From assembly GCF_016595245.1 (NCBI RefSeq), contig NZ_JAENHM010000053.1:247-49079 (forward strand): DNA of 48,833 nucleotides. Direction: 5' to 3'. Below, one piece after another: positions 17,955 to 28,173 of this stretch. How positions within the stretch are numbered: position 1 is the first letter of the stretch; each line of letters opens with the position of its first letter. The notes under the pieces are model-generated. The model was given only the letters and a program-made list of their open reading frames with translations, had not been told where the DNA came from and searched no databases. Origin of the DNA: Azospirillum endophyticum (lineage in GTDB: Bacteria > Pseudomonadota > Alphaproteobacteria > Azospirillales > Azospirillaceae). A program made the translations under genes and the position numbers.

Positions 17955-18476
17955 ATGCCGGATGCAGCGGGCTGCTGGGGACCGGAACCGGGTGCCGACG
18001 CGGGCGTGAAAGCCGCCTGGGACGCGCTGGCCGGGGTGATGGATCCGGAGATCCCGGTGCTGAGCATCGTCGACCTCGGCATCGTCCGCGCCGTCTCGGC
18101 CGATGCGGAAGGCCGGCTGTCGGTGGCGCTGACGCCGACCTATTCCGGCTGCCCGGCGACCGGCGTGATCGTGCTGGAGGCGGAAACCGCGCTGGCCCGC
18201 GCGCGCCTCGACGCCCGGGTGTCGGTGGTGATCGCCCCGCCCTGGACCACCGACTGGATCAGCGACACCGGCCGGGAAAAGCTGGCCGAGGTCGGCATCG
18301 TCCCGCCGCCGCACTCCGGCAAGCGCGCCCTGACCGCGCCGGACGAGGGGATCGCCTGCCCGCGCTGCGGCTCGGAAGACACCCGCCAGATCAGCCGCTT
18401 CGGCTCCACCGCCTGCAAGGCGCTGCACGCCTGCAACGCCTGCCTCGAACCGTTCGACGTGTTCAAATGCCATTGA
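17955..18476 (+). CDS. paaD: phenylacetate degradation protein PaaD (MIP18/DUF59)
   Basis: Encodes 173 residues. The N-terminal MIP18-like domain reads VMDPEIPVLSIVDLGIVRAV and carries the family Cys in TYSGCPAT. A C-terminal zinc-ribbon has IACPRCGSEDT followed by CNACLEPFDVFKC. PaaD is thought to help assemble or insert metal centres of the epoxidase rather than catalyse a step. It follows paaC by 7 bases. Confidence 0.95.
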   Translation: MPDAAGCWGPEPGADAGVKAAWDALAGVMDPEIPVLSIVDLGIVRAVSADAEGRLSVALTPTYSGCPATGVIVLEAETALARARLDARVSVVIAPPWTTDWISDTGREKLAEVGIVPPPHSGKRALTAPDEGIACPRCGSEDTRQISRFGSTACKALHACNACLEPFDVFKCH

Positions 18477-18496
18477 GTGGAAGCGCCGGCCGCGAT

Positions 18497-18604
18497 GCCC
18501 CCACCCTAACCCTCCCCCGCTTCGCAGGGGAGGGAACTCCGCCGCACTCCCGCAAAGCTCCTGGCCCCCTCCCCCGCCCAGCGGGGGAGGGTCGGGGTGG
18601 GGGC
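18497..18604. repeat. dispersed paired inverted repeat, copy A
   Basis: Two C-rich/G-rich hairpins face each other between paaD and paaE: outer arms CCCCCACCCTAACCCTCCCC and GGGGAGGGTCGGGGTGGGGG. Related copies lie at 23788 and 42607. It sits inside the operon without breaking a gene. Confidence 0.75.
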
Positions 18605-18646
18605 AATCGCCGCGACCACTCACCCGGCCCGACCGAGGACCACCCC

Positions 18647-19726
18647 ATGACCAGCCCCAGCTTCCACCCGCTGACCATCCGCGAGTGCCGCCGGGAGACC
18701 GCGGACACCGTGTCGATCGCCTTCGACGTGCCGGCCGATCTCGCCGACCGCTTCCGCTTCGTCCAGGGCCAGTACCTGACCCTCAAGACCCGCATCGGCG
18801 ACGAGGAGGTGCGGCGCTCCTACTCCATCTGTTCCGGCATGGACGAGGGCGAACTGCGCGTCGCGGTGAAGCGTGTCGACGGCGGCCTGTTCTCCACCCA
18901 CGCCAACCAGTCGCTGGCGCCGGGCGCGGTGCTGGAGGTGATGACGCCGATGGGGCGCTTCCACACCCCGATCGACCCGGCGGCAGTCCGCACCTACGTC
19001 GCCTTCGCCGCTGGCAGCGGCATCACCCCGGTGATGTCGATCCTGAAGACCGTGCTGGCGCAGGAACCGAAGAGCCGCTTCGTCCTGGTCTACGGCAACC
19101 GCACCGTCTCCTCCATCATCTTCCGGGAAGAGCTGGAGGATCTGAAGAACCGCTACATCGGCCGGCTGGTCATCCACCATGTGCTGAGCCGCGAGCCGGA
19201 AGAGGCCGGGCTGCTGGGCGGCCGCATCGGCGCCGCCCTGGTGCGGGAACTGTGCGCCGGTCCCTTGAAGGCTGAAGACATCGACGCCGCCTTCCTCTGC
19301 GGTCCCCAGCCGATGGTGGAGGAGGTGCGCGACGCGCTGGCCGCCTGCGGCACACCGGCCGCCAACATCCATGTCGAGCTGTTCGGCACCACGACCCCGG
19401 CACGCCCGGCCGTGAAGAAGGTGGCCGTCGATACGCCGACCGATGCCGCCACCATCGCCATCCTTCAGGACGGCAAGCGCAAGGAATTCACCCTGCCCTA
19501 CGACGGCGAGAGCATCCTCGAAGCCGCCCACCGGCATGGCGCCGACCTGCCCTATTCCTGCAAGTCCGGTGTCTGCTGCACCTGCCGCGCCAGGGTGCGC
19601 GAAGGCAAGGTCGAGATGGCCGAGAACTACTCCCTGGAACCGTGGGAGGTCGAGGCCGGCTATGTCCTGACCTGCCAGTCGCGCCCGCTGACCGAGCGGG
19701 TCGTCATCGACTTCGACGCCGCCTGA
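18647..19726 (+). CDS. paaE: phenylacetyl-CoA epoxidase reductase PaaE
   Basis: Ferredoxin-reductase subunit, 359 residues, that passes electrons from NADPH to PaaA. The FAD domain has RRSYSICSG, the nucleotide-binding domain has AAGSGITPVMSILKTVL, and the C-terminal plant-type [2Fe-2S] ferredoxin domain has CKSGVCCTC plus the distal Cys in YVLTCQS. It is separated from paaD by 170 bases holding a repeat. The ATG at 18647 begins the conserved MTSPSFHPLTIRECRRET. Confidence 0.96.
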   Translation: MTSPSFHPLTIRECRRETADTVSIAFDVPADLADRFRFVQGQYLTLKTRIGDEEVRRSYSICSGMDEGELRVAVKRVDGGLFSTHANQSLAPGAVLEVMTPMGRFHTPIDPAAVRTYVAFAAGSGITPVMSILKTVLAQEPKSRFVLVYGNRTVSSIIFREELEDLKNRYIGRLVIHHVLSREPEEAGLLGGRIGAALVRELCAGPLKAEDIDAAFLCGPQPMVEEVRDALAACGTPAANIHVELFGTTTPARPAVKKVAVDTPTDAATIAILQDGKRKEFTLPYDGESILEAAHRHGADLPYSCKSGVCCTCRARVREGKVEMAENYSLEPWEVEAGYVLTCQSRPLTERVVIDFDAA

Positions 19727-19782
19727 TTGGACACCGCCCAGCCAACGCCGCCCAGCCAACGAGAACAAGGAAACGCCCCGCC

Positions 19783-21462
19783 ATGACCACCACCCCGCAA
19801 GCGCTGTTCGAGACGCACGAGGCGACGCTGCAGAAGGCCGTCGAGGCCTGCCGCAGCCGCGCCTATTGGTCGGCCTTCCCCGAAATGCCGAGCCCGCGTG
19901 CCTATGGCGAGACGGCGGCGACCGATGGCGAAGCGGCCTTCGCGGCCTACCGCGACAAGCCCTTCGACCTGGGCCAGCCGGGCGTCAGCGGAACGGCGGG
20001 GGGCGAGCGCTCGCCCTTCGGCTTCGACCTCGGCATCACCTATCCGGTGTCGGACATCGAGACGCTGGTGACGGCGGCCAAGACGGCGATGCCGGGCTGG
20101 CGCAAGGCGGGGCCGAACGGCCGGGCCGGCGTCTGCCTGGAAATCCTGAAAAGGCTGAATGCGCGGTCCTTCGAGATCGCCAACGCGGTGATGCACACCA
20201 CCGGTCAGGCCTTCATGATGGCCTTCCAGGCCGGCGCCCCGCACGCCCAGGACCGCGGGCTGGAGGCGGTGGCCTATGGCTGGAAGGCGATGACCGACCA
20301 GGCGCCGGCCGCCCGTTGGGAAAAGCCGCAGGGCAAGAACCCGCCGCTGGTGATGGACAAGCGTTTCGAAGTGGTCGGCCGCGGCGTCGGGTTGGTCATC
20401 GGCTGCGCCACCTTCCCGACCTGGAACGGCTATCCCGGCCTGTTCGCCAGCCTCGTCACCGGCAATGCGGTGATCGTCAAGCCCGGCCCGACCGCCATCC
20501 TGCCGCTCGCCATCACCGTGCGGATCGCGCGCGAGGTGGTGGCGGAGTGCGGGCTCGATCCCAACCTCGTCACGCTGGCCATCGGCGACACCATCGCCAA
20601 GGATCTGGCGCTGCGGCCCGAGGTGGCGGTGATCGACTACACCGGCTCCACCGGTTTCGGCGACTGGCTGGAGCAGAACGCCCGCCAGGCCCAGGTCTAT
20701 ACCGAGAAGGCCGGCGTCAACAGCGTGGTGATCGACGGCACCGACGACCCCAAGGGCATGGTGCGCAACCTCGCCTTCACCCTCAGCCTCTATTCCGGCC
20801 AGATGTGCACGACGACCCAGGTCATCTTCGTGCCCAAGGACGGCATCCAGGCCGGGCCGGAGCGCATGAGCTTCGATCAGGTCGTCTCGGCGCTGGCCGG
20901 CGGCGTCGACAAGTTCCTGTCCGACCCGGACCGCGCGGTCGAGGTGCTGGGCGCCATCCAATCCGACGCCACGCTCGCCCGCATCGACGAAGCCGCCAAG
21001 CTCGGCACCGTCGTGCTGCCGTCGCGCGCCATCGCCCATCCGAAATTCCCCAACGCCCGCATCCGCACGCCCCTCATCCTGACCATGGATGCGGCCGACG
21101 AGGACAAATACGGCCATGAGTTGTTCGGCCCGATCACCATCATCGTCAAGACCGACGGCACCGCCGACAGCCTGGAGCGCGCCGCCCGCCTGACCCGGAC
21201 CAAGGGGGCGCTGACCGCCGGCCTCTACAGCACCGATGCGCAGCTGATCGAGCAGGCGACCGACCTGTTCGTCGAGGCCGGCGTCGCCCTGTCGGTCAAT
21301 TTGACCGGCGGCGTCTTCATCAACCAGTCGGCGGCCTTCAGCGACTTCCACGGCACCGGCGCCAACCCGGCGGCTAACGCCGCGCTGTGCGACCTCGCCT
21401 TCGTCGCCAACCGCTTCCGCGTGGTGCAGAGCCGCGTTCCGGTGCTGGAGGCCGCGCAATGA
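19783..21462 (+). CDS. paaN: PaaN-type aldehyde dehydrogenase of phenylacetate ring cleavage
   Basis: Encodes 559 residues with an aldehyde dehydrogenase fold. The catalytic Cys342 lies in LYSGQMCTTTQ and the general base Glu308 in YTEKAG; NAD-binding segments include GCATFPTWNGYPG. It should oxidise the semialdehyde made when the oxepin-CoA ring is opened. Unlike E. coli PaaZ it has no C-terminal MaoC-type hydratase, so oxepin-CoA hydrolysis needs another protein. Its stop overlaps the start of paaG (ATGA). Confidence 0.92.
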   Translation: MTTTPQALFETHEATLQKAVEACRSRAYWSAFPEMPSPRAYGETAATDGEAAFAAYRDKPFDLGQPGVSGTAGGERSPFGFDLGITYPVSDIETLVTAAKTAMPGWRKAGPNGRAGVCLEILKRLNARSFEIANAVMHTTGQAFMMAFQAGAPHAQDRGLEAVAYGWKAMTDQAPAARWEKPQGKNPPLVMDKRFEVVGRGVGLVIGCATFPTWNGYPGLFASLVTGNAVIVKPGPTAILPLAITVRIAREVVAECGLDPNLVTLAIGDTIAKDLALRPEVAVIDYTGSTGFGDWLEQNARQAQVYTEKAGVNSVVIDGTDDPKGMVRNLAFTLSLYSGQMCTTTQVIFVPKDGIQAGPERMSFDQVVSALAGGVDKFLSDPDRAVEVLGAIQSDATLARIDEAAKLGTVVLPSRAIAHPKFPNARIRTPLILTMDAADEDKYGHELFGPITIIVKTDGTADSLERAARLTRTKGALTAGLYSTDAQLIEQATDLFVEAGVALSVNLTGGVFINQSAAFSDFHGTGANPAANAALCDLAFVANRFRVVQSRVPVLEAAQ

Positions 21463-22268
21463 GCGGGACCATGGAGAGTGCCGATAAGACCATCCTCCTC
21501 GACATCGCCGACGGCGTCGCCACCATCACGCTGAACCGGCCGGACCGGCTGAACAGCTTCACCGCGGCGATGCATGAGGAGCTGCGCGAGGCCATCGCCG
21601 AGGTGCGCGACGACAAATCGGTGCGCTGCCTGCTGTTGACCGGCGCCGGGCGCGGCTTCTGCGCCGGGCAGGATTTGTCCGACCGCGCCGTCGCCCCCGG
21701 TGCCCAGGGCCCCGACCTCGGCGTGTCGATCGAGAGCAACTACAACCCGCTGATCCGGTCCTTGCGCAGCCTGGCGATGCCGGTGGTCTGCGCGGTCAAC
21801 GGCGTCGCCGCCGGGGCGGGCGCCAACATCGCGCTGGCCTGCGACATCGTGCTGGCGGCGCGCTCGGCCAGCTTCATCCAGGCCTTCTGCAAGATCGGGC
21901 TGATCCCCGACAGCGGCGGCACCTGGACCCTGCCGCGTCTGGTCGGCCATGCCCGCGCCATGGGCCTCGCCATGCTGGGCGACAAGGTCCCGGCCGAGCA
22001 GGCCGAAGCCTGGGGCATGATCTGGAAGGCGGTCGACGACGACAGGCTGATGGCGGAAGCCGGTGCGCTCGCCCGCCACCTCGCCACCCAGCCGACGCGT
22101 GGTCTGGCGTTGATCAAGCAGGCGCTCAACGCCTCCTCCGCCAACGACCTCGACACCCAGCTCGACCTGGAGCGCGACCTCCAGCGCGAGGCCGGCCACT
22201 CGCACGACTATCGCGAAGGCGTGTCGGCCTTCGTCGAGAAGCGCGCGCCGAAATTCGAGGGGCGGTGA
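21459..22268 (+). CDS. paaG: 1,2-epoxyphenylacetyl-CoA isomerase PaaG
   Basis: Crotonase-family enzyme, 269 residues, that isomerises the ring epoxide to oxepin-CoA and also shifts a double bond later in the pathway. Oxyanion-hole segments are GRGFCAGQDLSD and NGVAAGAGANIALACDIV; KIGLIPDSGGTWTLPRLVG is typical of PaaG. Overlaps join it to paaN (ATGA) and paaH (one base). Confidence 0.94.
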   Translation: MSGTMESADKTILLDIADGVATITLNRPDRLNSFTAAMHEELREAIAEVRDDKSVRCLLLTGAGRGFCAGQDLSDRAVAPGAQGPDLGVSIESNYNPLIRSLRSLAMPVVCAVNGVAAGAGANIALACDIVLAARSASFIQAFCKIGLIPDSGGTWTLPRLVGHARAMGLAMLGDKVPAEQAEAWGMIWKAVDDDRLMAEAGALARHLATQPTRGLALIKQALNASSANDLDTQLDLERDLQREAGHSHDYREGVSAFVEKRAPKFEGR

Positions 22269-23947
22269 TGGCGGCACTCGATCCGTCCGTCACCGTCGCA
22301 GTGGTCGGGGCCGGCGCGATGGGCCAGGGCATCGCCCAAGTCGCGGCCCAGGCCGGCCACCCGGTGCTGCTGGTCGACACCCGCCCCGGAGCCGCGCAGG
22401 CCGCCGTCGACTCCATCGCCAAAGCCCTGACCGCGCTGGTCGAGAAGGGCAAGCGCACGGCGGCGGAACGCGATGCCACCGTCGGCCGGCTGCGGGCCGT
22501 GGACGGCCTGTCCGACCTCGCCCCCGCCGGTCTGGTAGTGGAGGCCATCGTCGAGGATCCCGACGTCAAGCGCCGCCTGTTCGCCGAGCTTGTGGGCATC
22601 GTCGGTCCCGACGCCATCCTCGCCACCAACACCTCGTCGCTGTCGGTCACCGCCATCGGTGCCGGGGTGCGGCGGCCGGAACGGCTGGCCGGACTGCATT
22701 TCTTCAACCCGGCGCCGCTGATGGCGCTGGTGGAGATCGTCAGCGGGCTGGCCACCGATGCGGCGGTTCTGGACACGCTGTTCGACACGGCCAAGGCCTG
22801 GGGCAAGAGCCCGGTGCGCTGCCGCTCCACTCCCGGCTTCATCGTCAACCGCGTCGCCCGCCCCTTCTACGCCGAAGGGCTGCGGCTGGTGCAGGAACAG
22901 GCAGCCGATCCCGCCACCATCGATGCGGTGGTGCGCGAGGCCGGCGGCTTCCGCATGGGGCCGTTCGAGCTGATGGACCTGATCGGCCATGACGTGAACT
23001 TCGCCGTCACCCGCTCGGTCCACGCCGCCTATTTCGGCGACCCGCGCTTCCAGCCCTCGCTGATCCAGCAGGAACTGGTCGAGGCCGGCCGTCTCGGCCG
23101 CAAGACCGGCCTCGGCTTCTACGACCATAGCCCCGGCGCCGCCAAGCCGGTGCCGCGCAACGCCGAGCCGGCCCCCCGACCGCGGCGGGTGGTCGTGCGG
23201 GGCGACCTCGGCCCCGCTGCGGCGCTGGTCGGGCTTCTGCGCGAGGCCGGCATCGCGGTGGAAGAAACCGCCGGTCCCGGCCTGCTCGTCGCCGATGGCA
23301 TTACCCTGGCCCTGACCGACGGTCGCACCGCCACCGCGCGAGCGGCGGAGGACGGCATCGCCCCGCTGGTGCTGGTCGACCTCGCGCTGGACTACGCCAA
23401 GGCGACCCGCATCGCGCTGGCCCCCGCCGACGGCACGCCGTCAGAGGCGGTTGCCGTCGCCGCCGGACTGTTCCAGGCGCTGGGCAAGGCGGTGTCGGTG
23501 ATCGACGACGCCCCCGGTCTGGTGGTGATGCGCACCGTCGCCATGCTCGCCAGCGAGGCGGCCGATGCGGCGATGCAGGGCGTCGCCAGCGCCGCCGACA
23601 TCGACCTCGCGATGACCAAGGGCGTGAACTACCCGTTGGGTCCGCTAGCCTGGGCCGACCGCATCGGGCTGCCCCATGTGCTGGCCGTGCTCGACGCGCT
23701 GGCCCGCACCTACGGCGAGGACCGCTACCGCGCCTCGGCCCTGCTGCGCCGGAGGATCGCCGCATCCCGCATCCCCCATCTCGAAATCCCCTCTCCCCCC
23801 CGGGGAGAGGGTCAGGGTGAGGGGGTCGCGCCGCTTGGCTCCGCAAGCGGCAGAAACCCCGGCGCCACCACCGACTTCACGCCGCGCATCCCCCTCACCC
23901 CAACCCTCTCCCCGGGGGGGAGAGGGGGTAAGGAGCCGCTCCAATGA
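22268..23947 (+). CDS. paaH: 3-hydroxyadipyl-CoA dehydrogenase PaaH with repeat-encoded tail
   Basis: NAD-dependent dehydrogenase, 559 residues, oxidising 3-hydroxyadipyl-CoA to 3-oxoadipyl-CoA. The Rossmann motif VAVVGAGAMGQG opens the protein, followed by the first 3HCDH C-domain (TPGFIVNRVARPFYAEGL) and a second one (about 405-495, ending RYRASALLRRR). Normal homologues end about there. Here about 53 further residues (SPPRGEGQGEG ... LTPTLSPGGRGG) are translated from dispersed repeat copy B. The stop overlaps paaI (ATGA), so the repeat has stayed in frame. The tail is probably unstructured. Confidence 0.93.
   Translation: MAALDPSVTVAVVGAGAMGQGIAQVAAQAGHPVLLVDTRPGAAQAAVDSIAKALTALVEKGKRTAAERDATVGRLRAVDGLSDLAPAGLVVEAIVEDPDVKRRLFAELVGIVGPDAILATNTSSLSVTAIGAGVRRPERLAGLHFFNPAPLMALVEIVSGLATDAAVLDTLFDTAKAWGKSPVRCRSTPGFIVNRVARPFYAEGLRLVQEQAADPATIDAVVREAGGFRMGPFELMDLIGHDVNFAVTRSVHAAYFGDPRFQPSLIQQELVEAGRLGRKTGLGFYDHSPGAAKPVPRNAEPAPRPRRVVVRGDLGPAAALVGLLREAGIAVEETAGPGLLVADGITLALTDGRTATARAAEDGIAPLVLVDLALDYAKATRIALAPADGTPSEAVAVAAGLFQALGKAVSVIDDAPGLVVMRTVAMLASEAADAAMQGVASAADIDLAMTKGVNYPLGPLAWADRIGLPHVLAVLDALARTYGEDRYRASALLRRRIAASRIPHLEIPSPPRGEGQGEGVAPLGSASGRNPGATTDFTPRIPLTPTLSPGGRGGKEPLQ
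23788..23929. repeat. dispersed paired inverted repeat, copy B (inside paaH)
   Basis: CCCTCTCCCC...GGGGAGAGGG and its mirrored partner CCCCTCACCCCAACCCTCTC...GGGGAGAGGG bracket about 90 bases. The element lies within the 3' end of the paaH reading frame and is read through without a stop. Confidence 0.8.
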
Positions 23948-24394
23948 GCACCGATCTCCAAGATCCCCAATCCCTCGCCGAAGCGGTCGGCCGCGGCATG
24001 TACGAGCGCGACCATTGCGCCCAGGCCCACGGCATCGAACTGCTGGAGATCGCCCCTGGCTATGCGCGCATGGCGATGACCGTGCGCAAGGACATGGTGA
24101 ACGGCCACGACATCGGCCATGGCGGCATGACTTTCACCCTGGCCGACACCGCCTTCGCCTACGCCTGCAACGCGGCGAACGAGGTGACGGTGGCGGCGGG
24201 CTGCTCCATCACCTTCCCGGCTCCGGCCAAGCTGGGCGACCTGCTGACCGCCGAATGCCGCGAGGTGCACAAGCGCGGCCGCTCCGGCGTCTACGACGTC
24301 ACCGTCACCAACCAGGACGGCACGGTGGTCGGCCTGTTCCGCGGCCAGTCGGCGCGTCTCGCCGGCAGCGTGATCCCCGTTCCCGGAGCCTCCC

Positions 24395-24402
<8 letters not shown>
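23944..24402 (+). CDS. paaI: hotdog-fold acyl-CoA thioesterase PaaI
   Basis: Encodes 152 residues. PaaI releases CoA from ring-hydroxylated phenylacetyl-CoA and related stalled intermediates, protecting the CoA pool. The motif NGHDIGHGGMTFTLADTAFAY holds the HGG turn (59-61) and catalytic Asp68. It overlaps paaH (ATGA) and runs 8 bases into paaJ. Confidence 0.95.
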
Positions 24403-25603
<1,201 letters not shown>

Positions 25604-25678
25604 ACGGATAGGGCCAACGGATAAAGGCAACACTGGCCGCCAAGCGCCGGGGATCAGCACGAAGGGGAGAAGCGCACC

Positions 25679-27001
25679 ATGTCCATCATGACCGACACCG
25701 GCGCGAACCAGACCAAGCCCGGCATGGACCGCTACGAGTTCGCCAGCCGCGACGAGATCGTGGGCATGCAGACGGAGCGGCTGGCATGGTCGCTCCGCCA
25801 TTCATACGCCAACGTCGAGTCCTTCCGTGCCAAGTGCGAGGCGAAGGGCGTCCATCCCGACGACTTCAAGGAGTTGAAGGATCTGGCGCTGTTTCCCTTC
25901 ACCGTGAAGGACGATCTGCGCAAGGCATATCCCTACGGCATGTTCGCCGTGCCGATGGAGGACATCGTCCGCGTCCACGCCTCCAGCGGCACCACCGGGC
26001 GGCCAACGGTGGTCGGCTACACCAAGGGCGACATCGACGTGTGGTCGGAGGTGGTCGCCCGCTCCATCCGGGCGGCCGGCGGCACCCGCAGCGACATCGT
26101 GCACATCGCCTATGGCTACGGCCTGTTCACCGGCGGCCTCGGCGCCCATTACGGGGCGGAGCGGCTGGGCTGCGCCGTGGTGCCGATGTCGGGCGGCCAG
26201 ACCGAGAAACAGGTCCAACTGATCCAGGACTTCAAGCCCACCATCATCATGGTCACGCCGTCCTACATGCTGAACATCGCCGACGAGATGCGCCGCCAGG
26301 GCATCGACCCGCGCAGCACGAGCCTGCGCGTCGGCATCTTCGGCGCCGAGCCCTGGACCGGGGCGCTGCGCGAGGAGATCGAGCGCACCTTCAACATCCA
26401 CGCGGTGGACATCTACGGCCTGTCGGAGGTGATGGGGCCGGGCGTGGCGTCGGAATGCGTCGAGACCAAGGACGGCCCGGTGGTCTGGGAGGACCATTTC
26501 TATCCCGAGATCATCGACCCCGAGTCAGGCGAGGTGCTGCCCGACGGCTCCTATGGCGAACTGGTCTTCACCACCCTGACCAAGCAGGGCATGCCGGTCA
26601 TCCGCTACCGCACCCGCGACCTGACCCGGCTGCTGCCGCCGACGGCGCGCGGCATGCGGCGGATGGACAAGATCACCGGCCGCTCCGACGACATGCTCAT
26701 CATCCGTGGCGTCAACGTCTTCCCGACCCAGATCGAGGAGCTGATCTGCAAGATCCCCGCTCTCGCCCCGCATTACGAGCTGGTGGTGAGCCGCGACGGC
26801 CATATGGACAACCTCGCCGTCCGGGTCGAGATGCACGACGACATCCACCCGTCGGAGTGGGACGGCCATGCCCGGCACCTGCAGCACTCGATCAAGTCGC
26901 TGATCGGCATCAGCACCCGCGTCGAGGTCGCCGAGCCCGGCGGCATCGCCCGCTCCATCGGCAAGGCCAAGCGGGTGCAGGACCTGCGCCCGAAAAGCTG
27001 A
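25679..27001 (+). CDS. paaK: phenylacetate-CoA ligase PaaK
   Basis: AMP-forming ligase, 440 residues, that makes phenylacetyl-CoA, the entry step of the pathway. The adenylate-binding P-loop is SSGTTGRPTVVGYT; the hinge and C-terminal domain are RSDDMLIIRGVNVFPTQIEE. GGGGAGAAG is a strong ribosome binding site for the ATG at 25679; an internal ATG 15 codons later is possible. It is the last gene of the operon and ends 2 bases from the convergent marC stop. Confidence 0.97.
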   Translation: MSIMTDTGANQTKPGMDRYEFASRDEIVGMQTERLAWSLRHSYANVESFRAKCEAKGVHPDDFKELKDLALFPFTVKDDLRKAYPYGMFAVPMEDIVRVHASSGTTGRPTVVGYTKGDIDVWSEVVARSIRAAGGTRSDIVHIAYGYGLFTGGLGAHYGAERLGCAVVPMSGGQTEKQVQLIQDFKPTIIMVTPSYMLNIADEMRRQGIDPRSTSLRVGIFGAEPWTGALREEIERTFNIHAVDIYGLSEVMGPGVASECVETKDGPVVWEDHFYPEIIDPESGEVLPDGSYGELVFTTLTKQGMPVIRYRTRDLTRLLPPTARGMRRMDKITGRSDDMLIIRGVNVFPTQIEELICKIPALAPHYELVVSRDGHMDNLAVRVEMHDDIHPSEWDGHARHLQHSIKSLIGISTRVEVAEPGGIARSIGKAKRVQDLRPKS

Positions 27002-27003
27002 GC

Positions 27004-27666
27004 TCAGCCCTTCTGCGACAGCAACGGGAAGGCGTCCAGCACACCGGTCAGCAGGATCTGGACGCCGACGCAGAACAGCAGGAAGGCGAACAGCCGGGTC
27101 AGCACCCGCACCCGCGTCGGCCCCAGGAAGGCGACGATGCGGTCGGCGGAGCGGTAGGACAGCCAGATCAGCGCGGCGATCGCCAGCGCCGCCCCCGACA
27201 TGCCGATGAAGAACTCCATCAGCCCGCCGGCCCCGCGCGTCGGCCGGGTGGATCCCAGTGCAATGGCGACCGAGATGGTGCCCGGCCCGGTGGTGAAGGG
27301 GATCGTCATCGGGAAGAAGGCCGATTCCGCCAGCCGGTCGTTGTCGCTGGTCGGAGCGGCCTGCTCCTGCTTGCGCGCCTCGTGCCGTTCCGGTGCGGTC
27401 AGCAGCGCCCAAGCGCGCTCCGCCACCACGAAGCCGCCGGCGATCCGCAGCGCCGCCATCGACACGCCGAAGAAGTTCAGCACATAGGCGCCGGCCCACA
27501 GCGCCGTCAGCATGACGATGGCCGAATAGAGGCTGACCAGCCCGGCCAGCTTCGCCCGGTCGCGCGGACTGCTGTCCGCGGTCACCTGACTGAAGATCAA
27601 CGCCATCGCCAGAGGATTGACGATGGAGAAGAGCGCCGTGAAGGCGAGCAGGAAGCTGTCGAACAT
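27004..27666 (-). CDS. marC: MarC-family integral membrane protein
   Basis: Encodes 220 residues with six predicted membrane helices. Family signatures are FTALFSIVNPLAMALIF at the N-terminus and FFPMTIPFTTGPGTISVAIALGS in the middle. Despite the name, the family has no confirmed role in antibiotic resistance. It is convergent with paaK without room for a terminator, so read-through antisense RNA is possible. Confidence 0.92.
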   Translation of the reverse strand: MFDSFLLAFTALFSIVNPLAMALIFSQVTADSSPRDRAKLAGLVSLYSAIVMLTALWAGAYVLNFFGVSMAALRIAGGFVVAERAWALLTAPERHEARKQEQAAPTSDNDRLAESAFFPMTIPFTTGPGTISVAIALGSTRPTRGAGGLMEFFIGMSGAALAIAALIWLSYRSADRIVAFLGPTRVRVLTRLFAFLLFCVGVQILLTGVLDAFPLLSQKG

Positions 27667-27865
27667 GGCATCCGGTGGTCTGTCGGCGGTCCGAACAGTT
27701 AGCTGGGACGGGGCAGGACTGGCAAGGGCGGCGTGAATAGCCACTCTCGGGGCGGGAGAGGGTATGTCCCCCTGCCCGAAAAATCACCAACGGGACAGCG
27801 TCGGCCCGAAAATTGTGCGCCTGCCGGTACAGTGCCCCGCCGCCACGCTGTCCATCCCGTCAGTT

Positions 27866-27887
27866 CCTGTCCCGAAAGACAGGTTTT
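27866..27887 (+). terminator. weak hairpin with T-run
   Basis: CCTGTC pairs with GACAGG around CCGAAA and is followed by TTTT. It lies in the non-coding stretch between marC and the NMT1-type gene. It could be a remnant terminator or leader hairpin of the decayed locus. Confidence 0.3.
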
Positions 27888-27979
27888 CCCTCCGCAAGAC
27901 CAACCTCCTGCCCACCGAGCACCCCATCCTTGCCCCGTCTGGCTCGCTTCTTGCTCCCGTCCTCCCTAATGGACGACGA

Positions 27980-28117
27980 CGCGAGGTTCTGCGGCTTCCC
28001 TGCGCCTTGCCCTTTTTGTTGAACGGACTGAAGATCGACTCAACCTTGGCCCTGATCGGGGCCATCGTCGCCGAGCGGCATATCACCGCCTGGCACCCGT
28101 CTTTGCGCAAACGCTGA
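27980..28117 (+). pseudogene. remnant of an ABC transporter permease
   Basis: A short reading segment in the gap between marC and the orphan binding protein reads VLRLPCALPFLLNG, then LKIDSTLALIGAIVAE. This matches the end of the EAA loop and the next helix of SsuC/ThiX-type permeases (pattern V-x-LP-x-ALP-x-x-x-x-GLK, then LA-x-IGAIVAE). After that the frame runs into unrelated residues and a stop at 28117. Nothing upstream in the frame resembles the rest of a permease, so it is a decayed fragment. It is in the same orientation as the binding protein, which would have been its partner. The rest of 27667-28173 shows no gene. Confidence 0.6.
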
Positions 28118-28173
28118 CCGCCTTCCAGTCCTTCAAGCCAAAACAAACCCCAGCCAGAAGAGGATCGAACGCG

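Noticed and set aside
27667..28173. TPP, FMN or similar riboswitch upstream of the NMT1-type gene
   Set aside because: None of the conserved core motifs could be found; the region instead contains a permease remnant.
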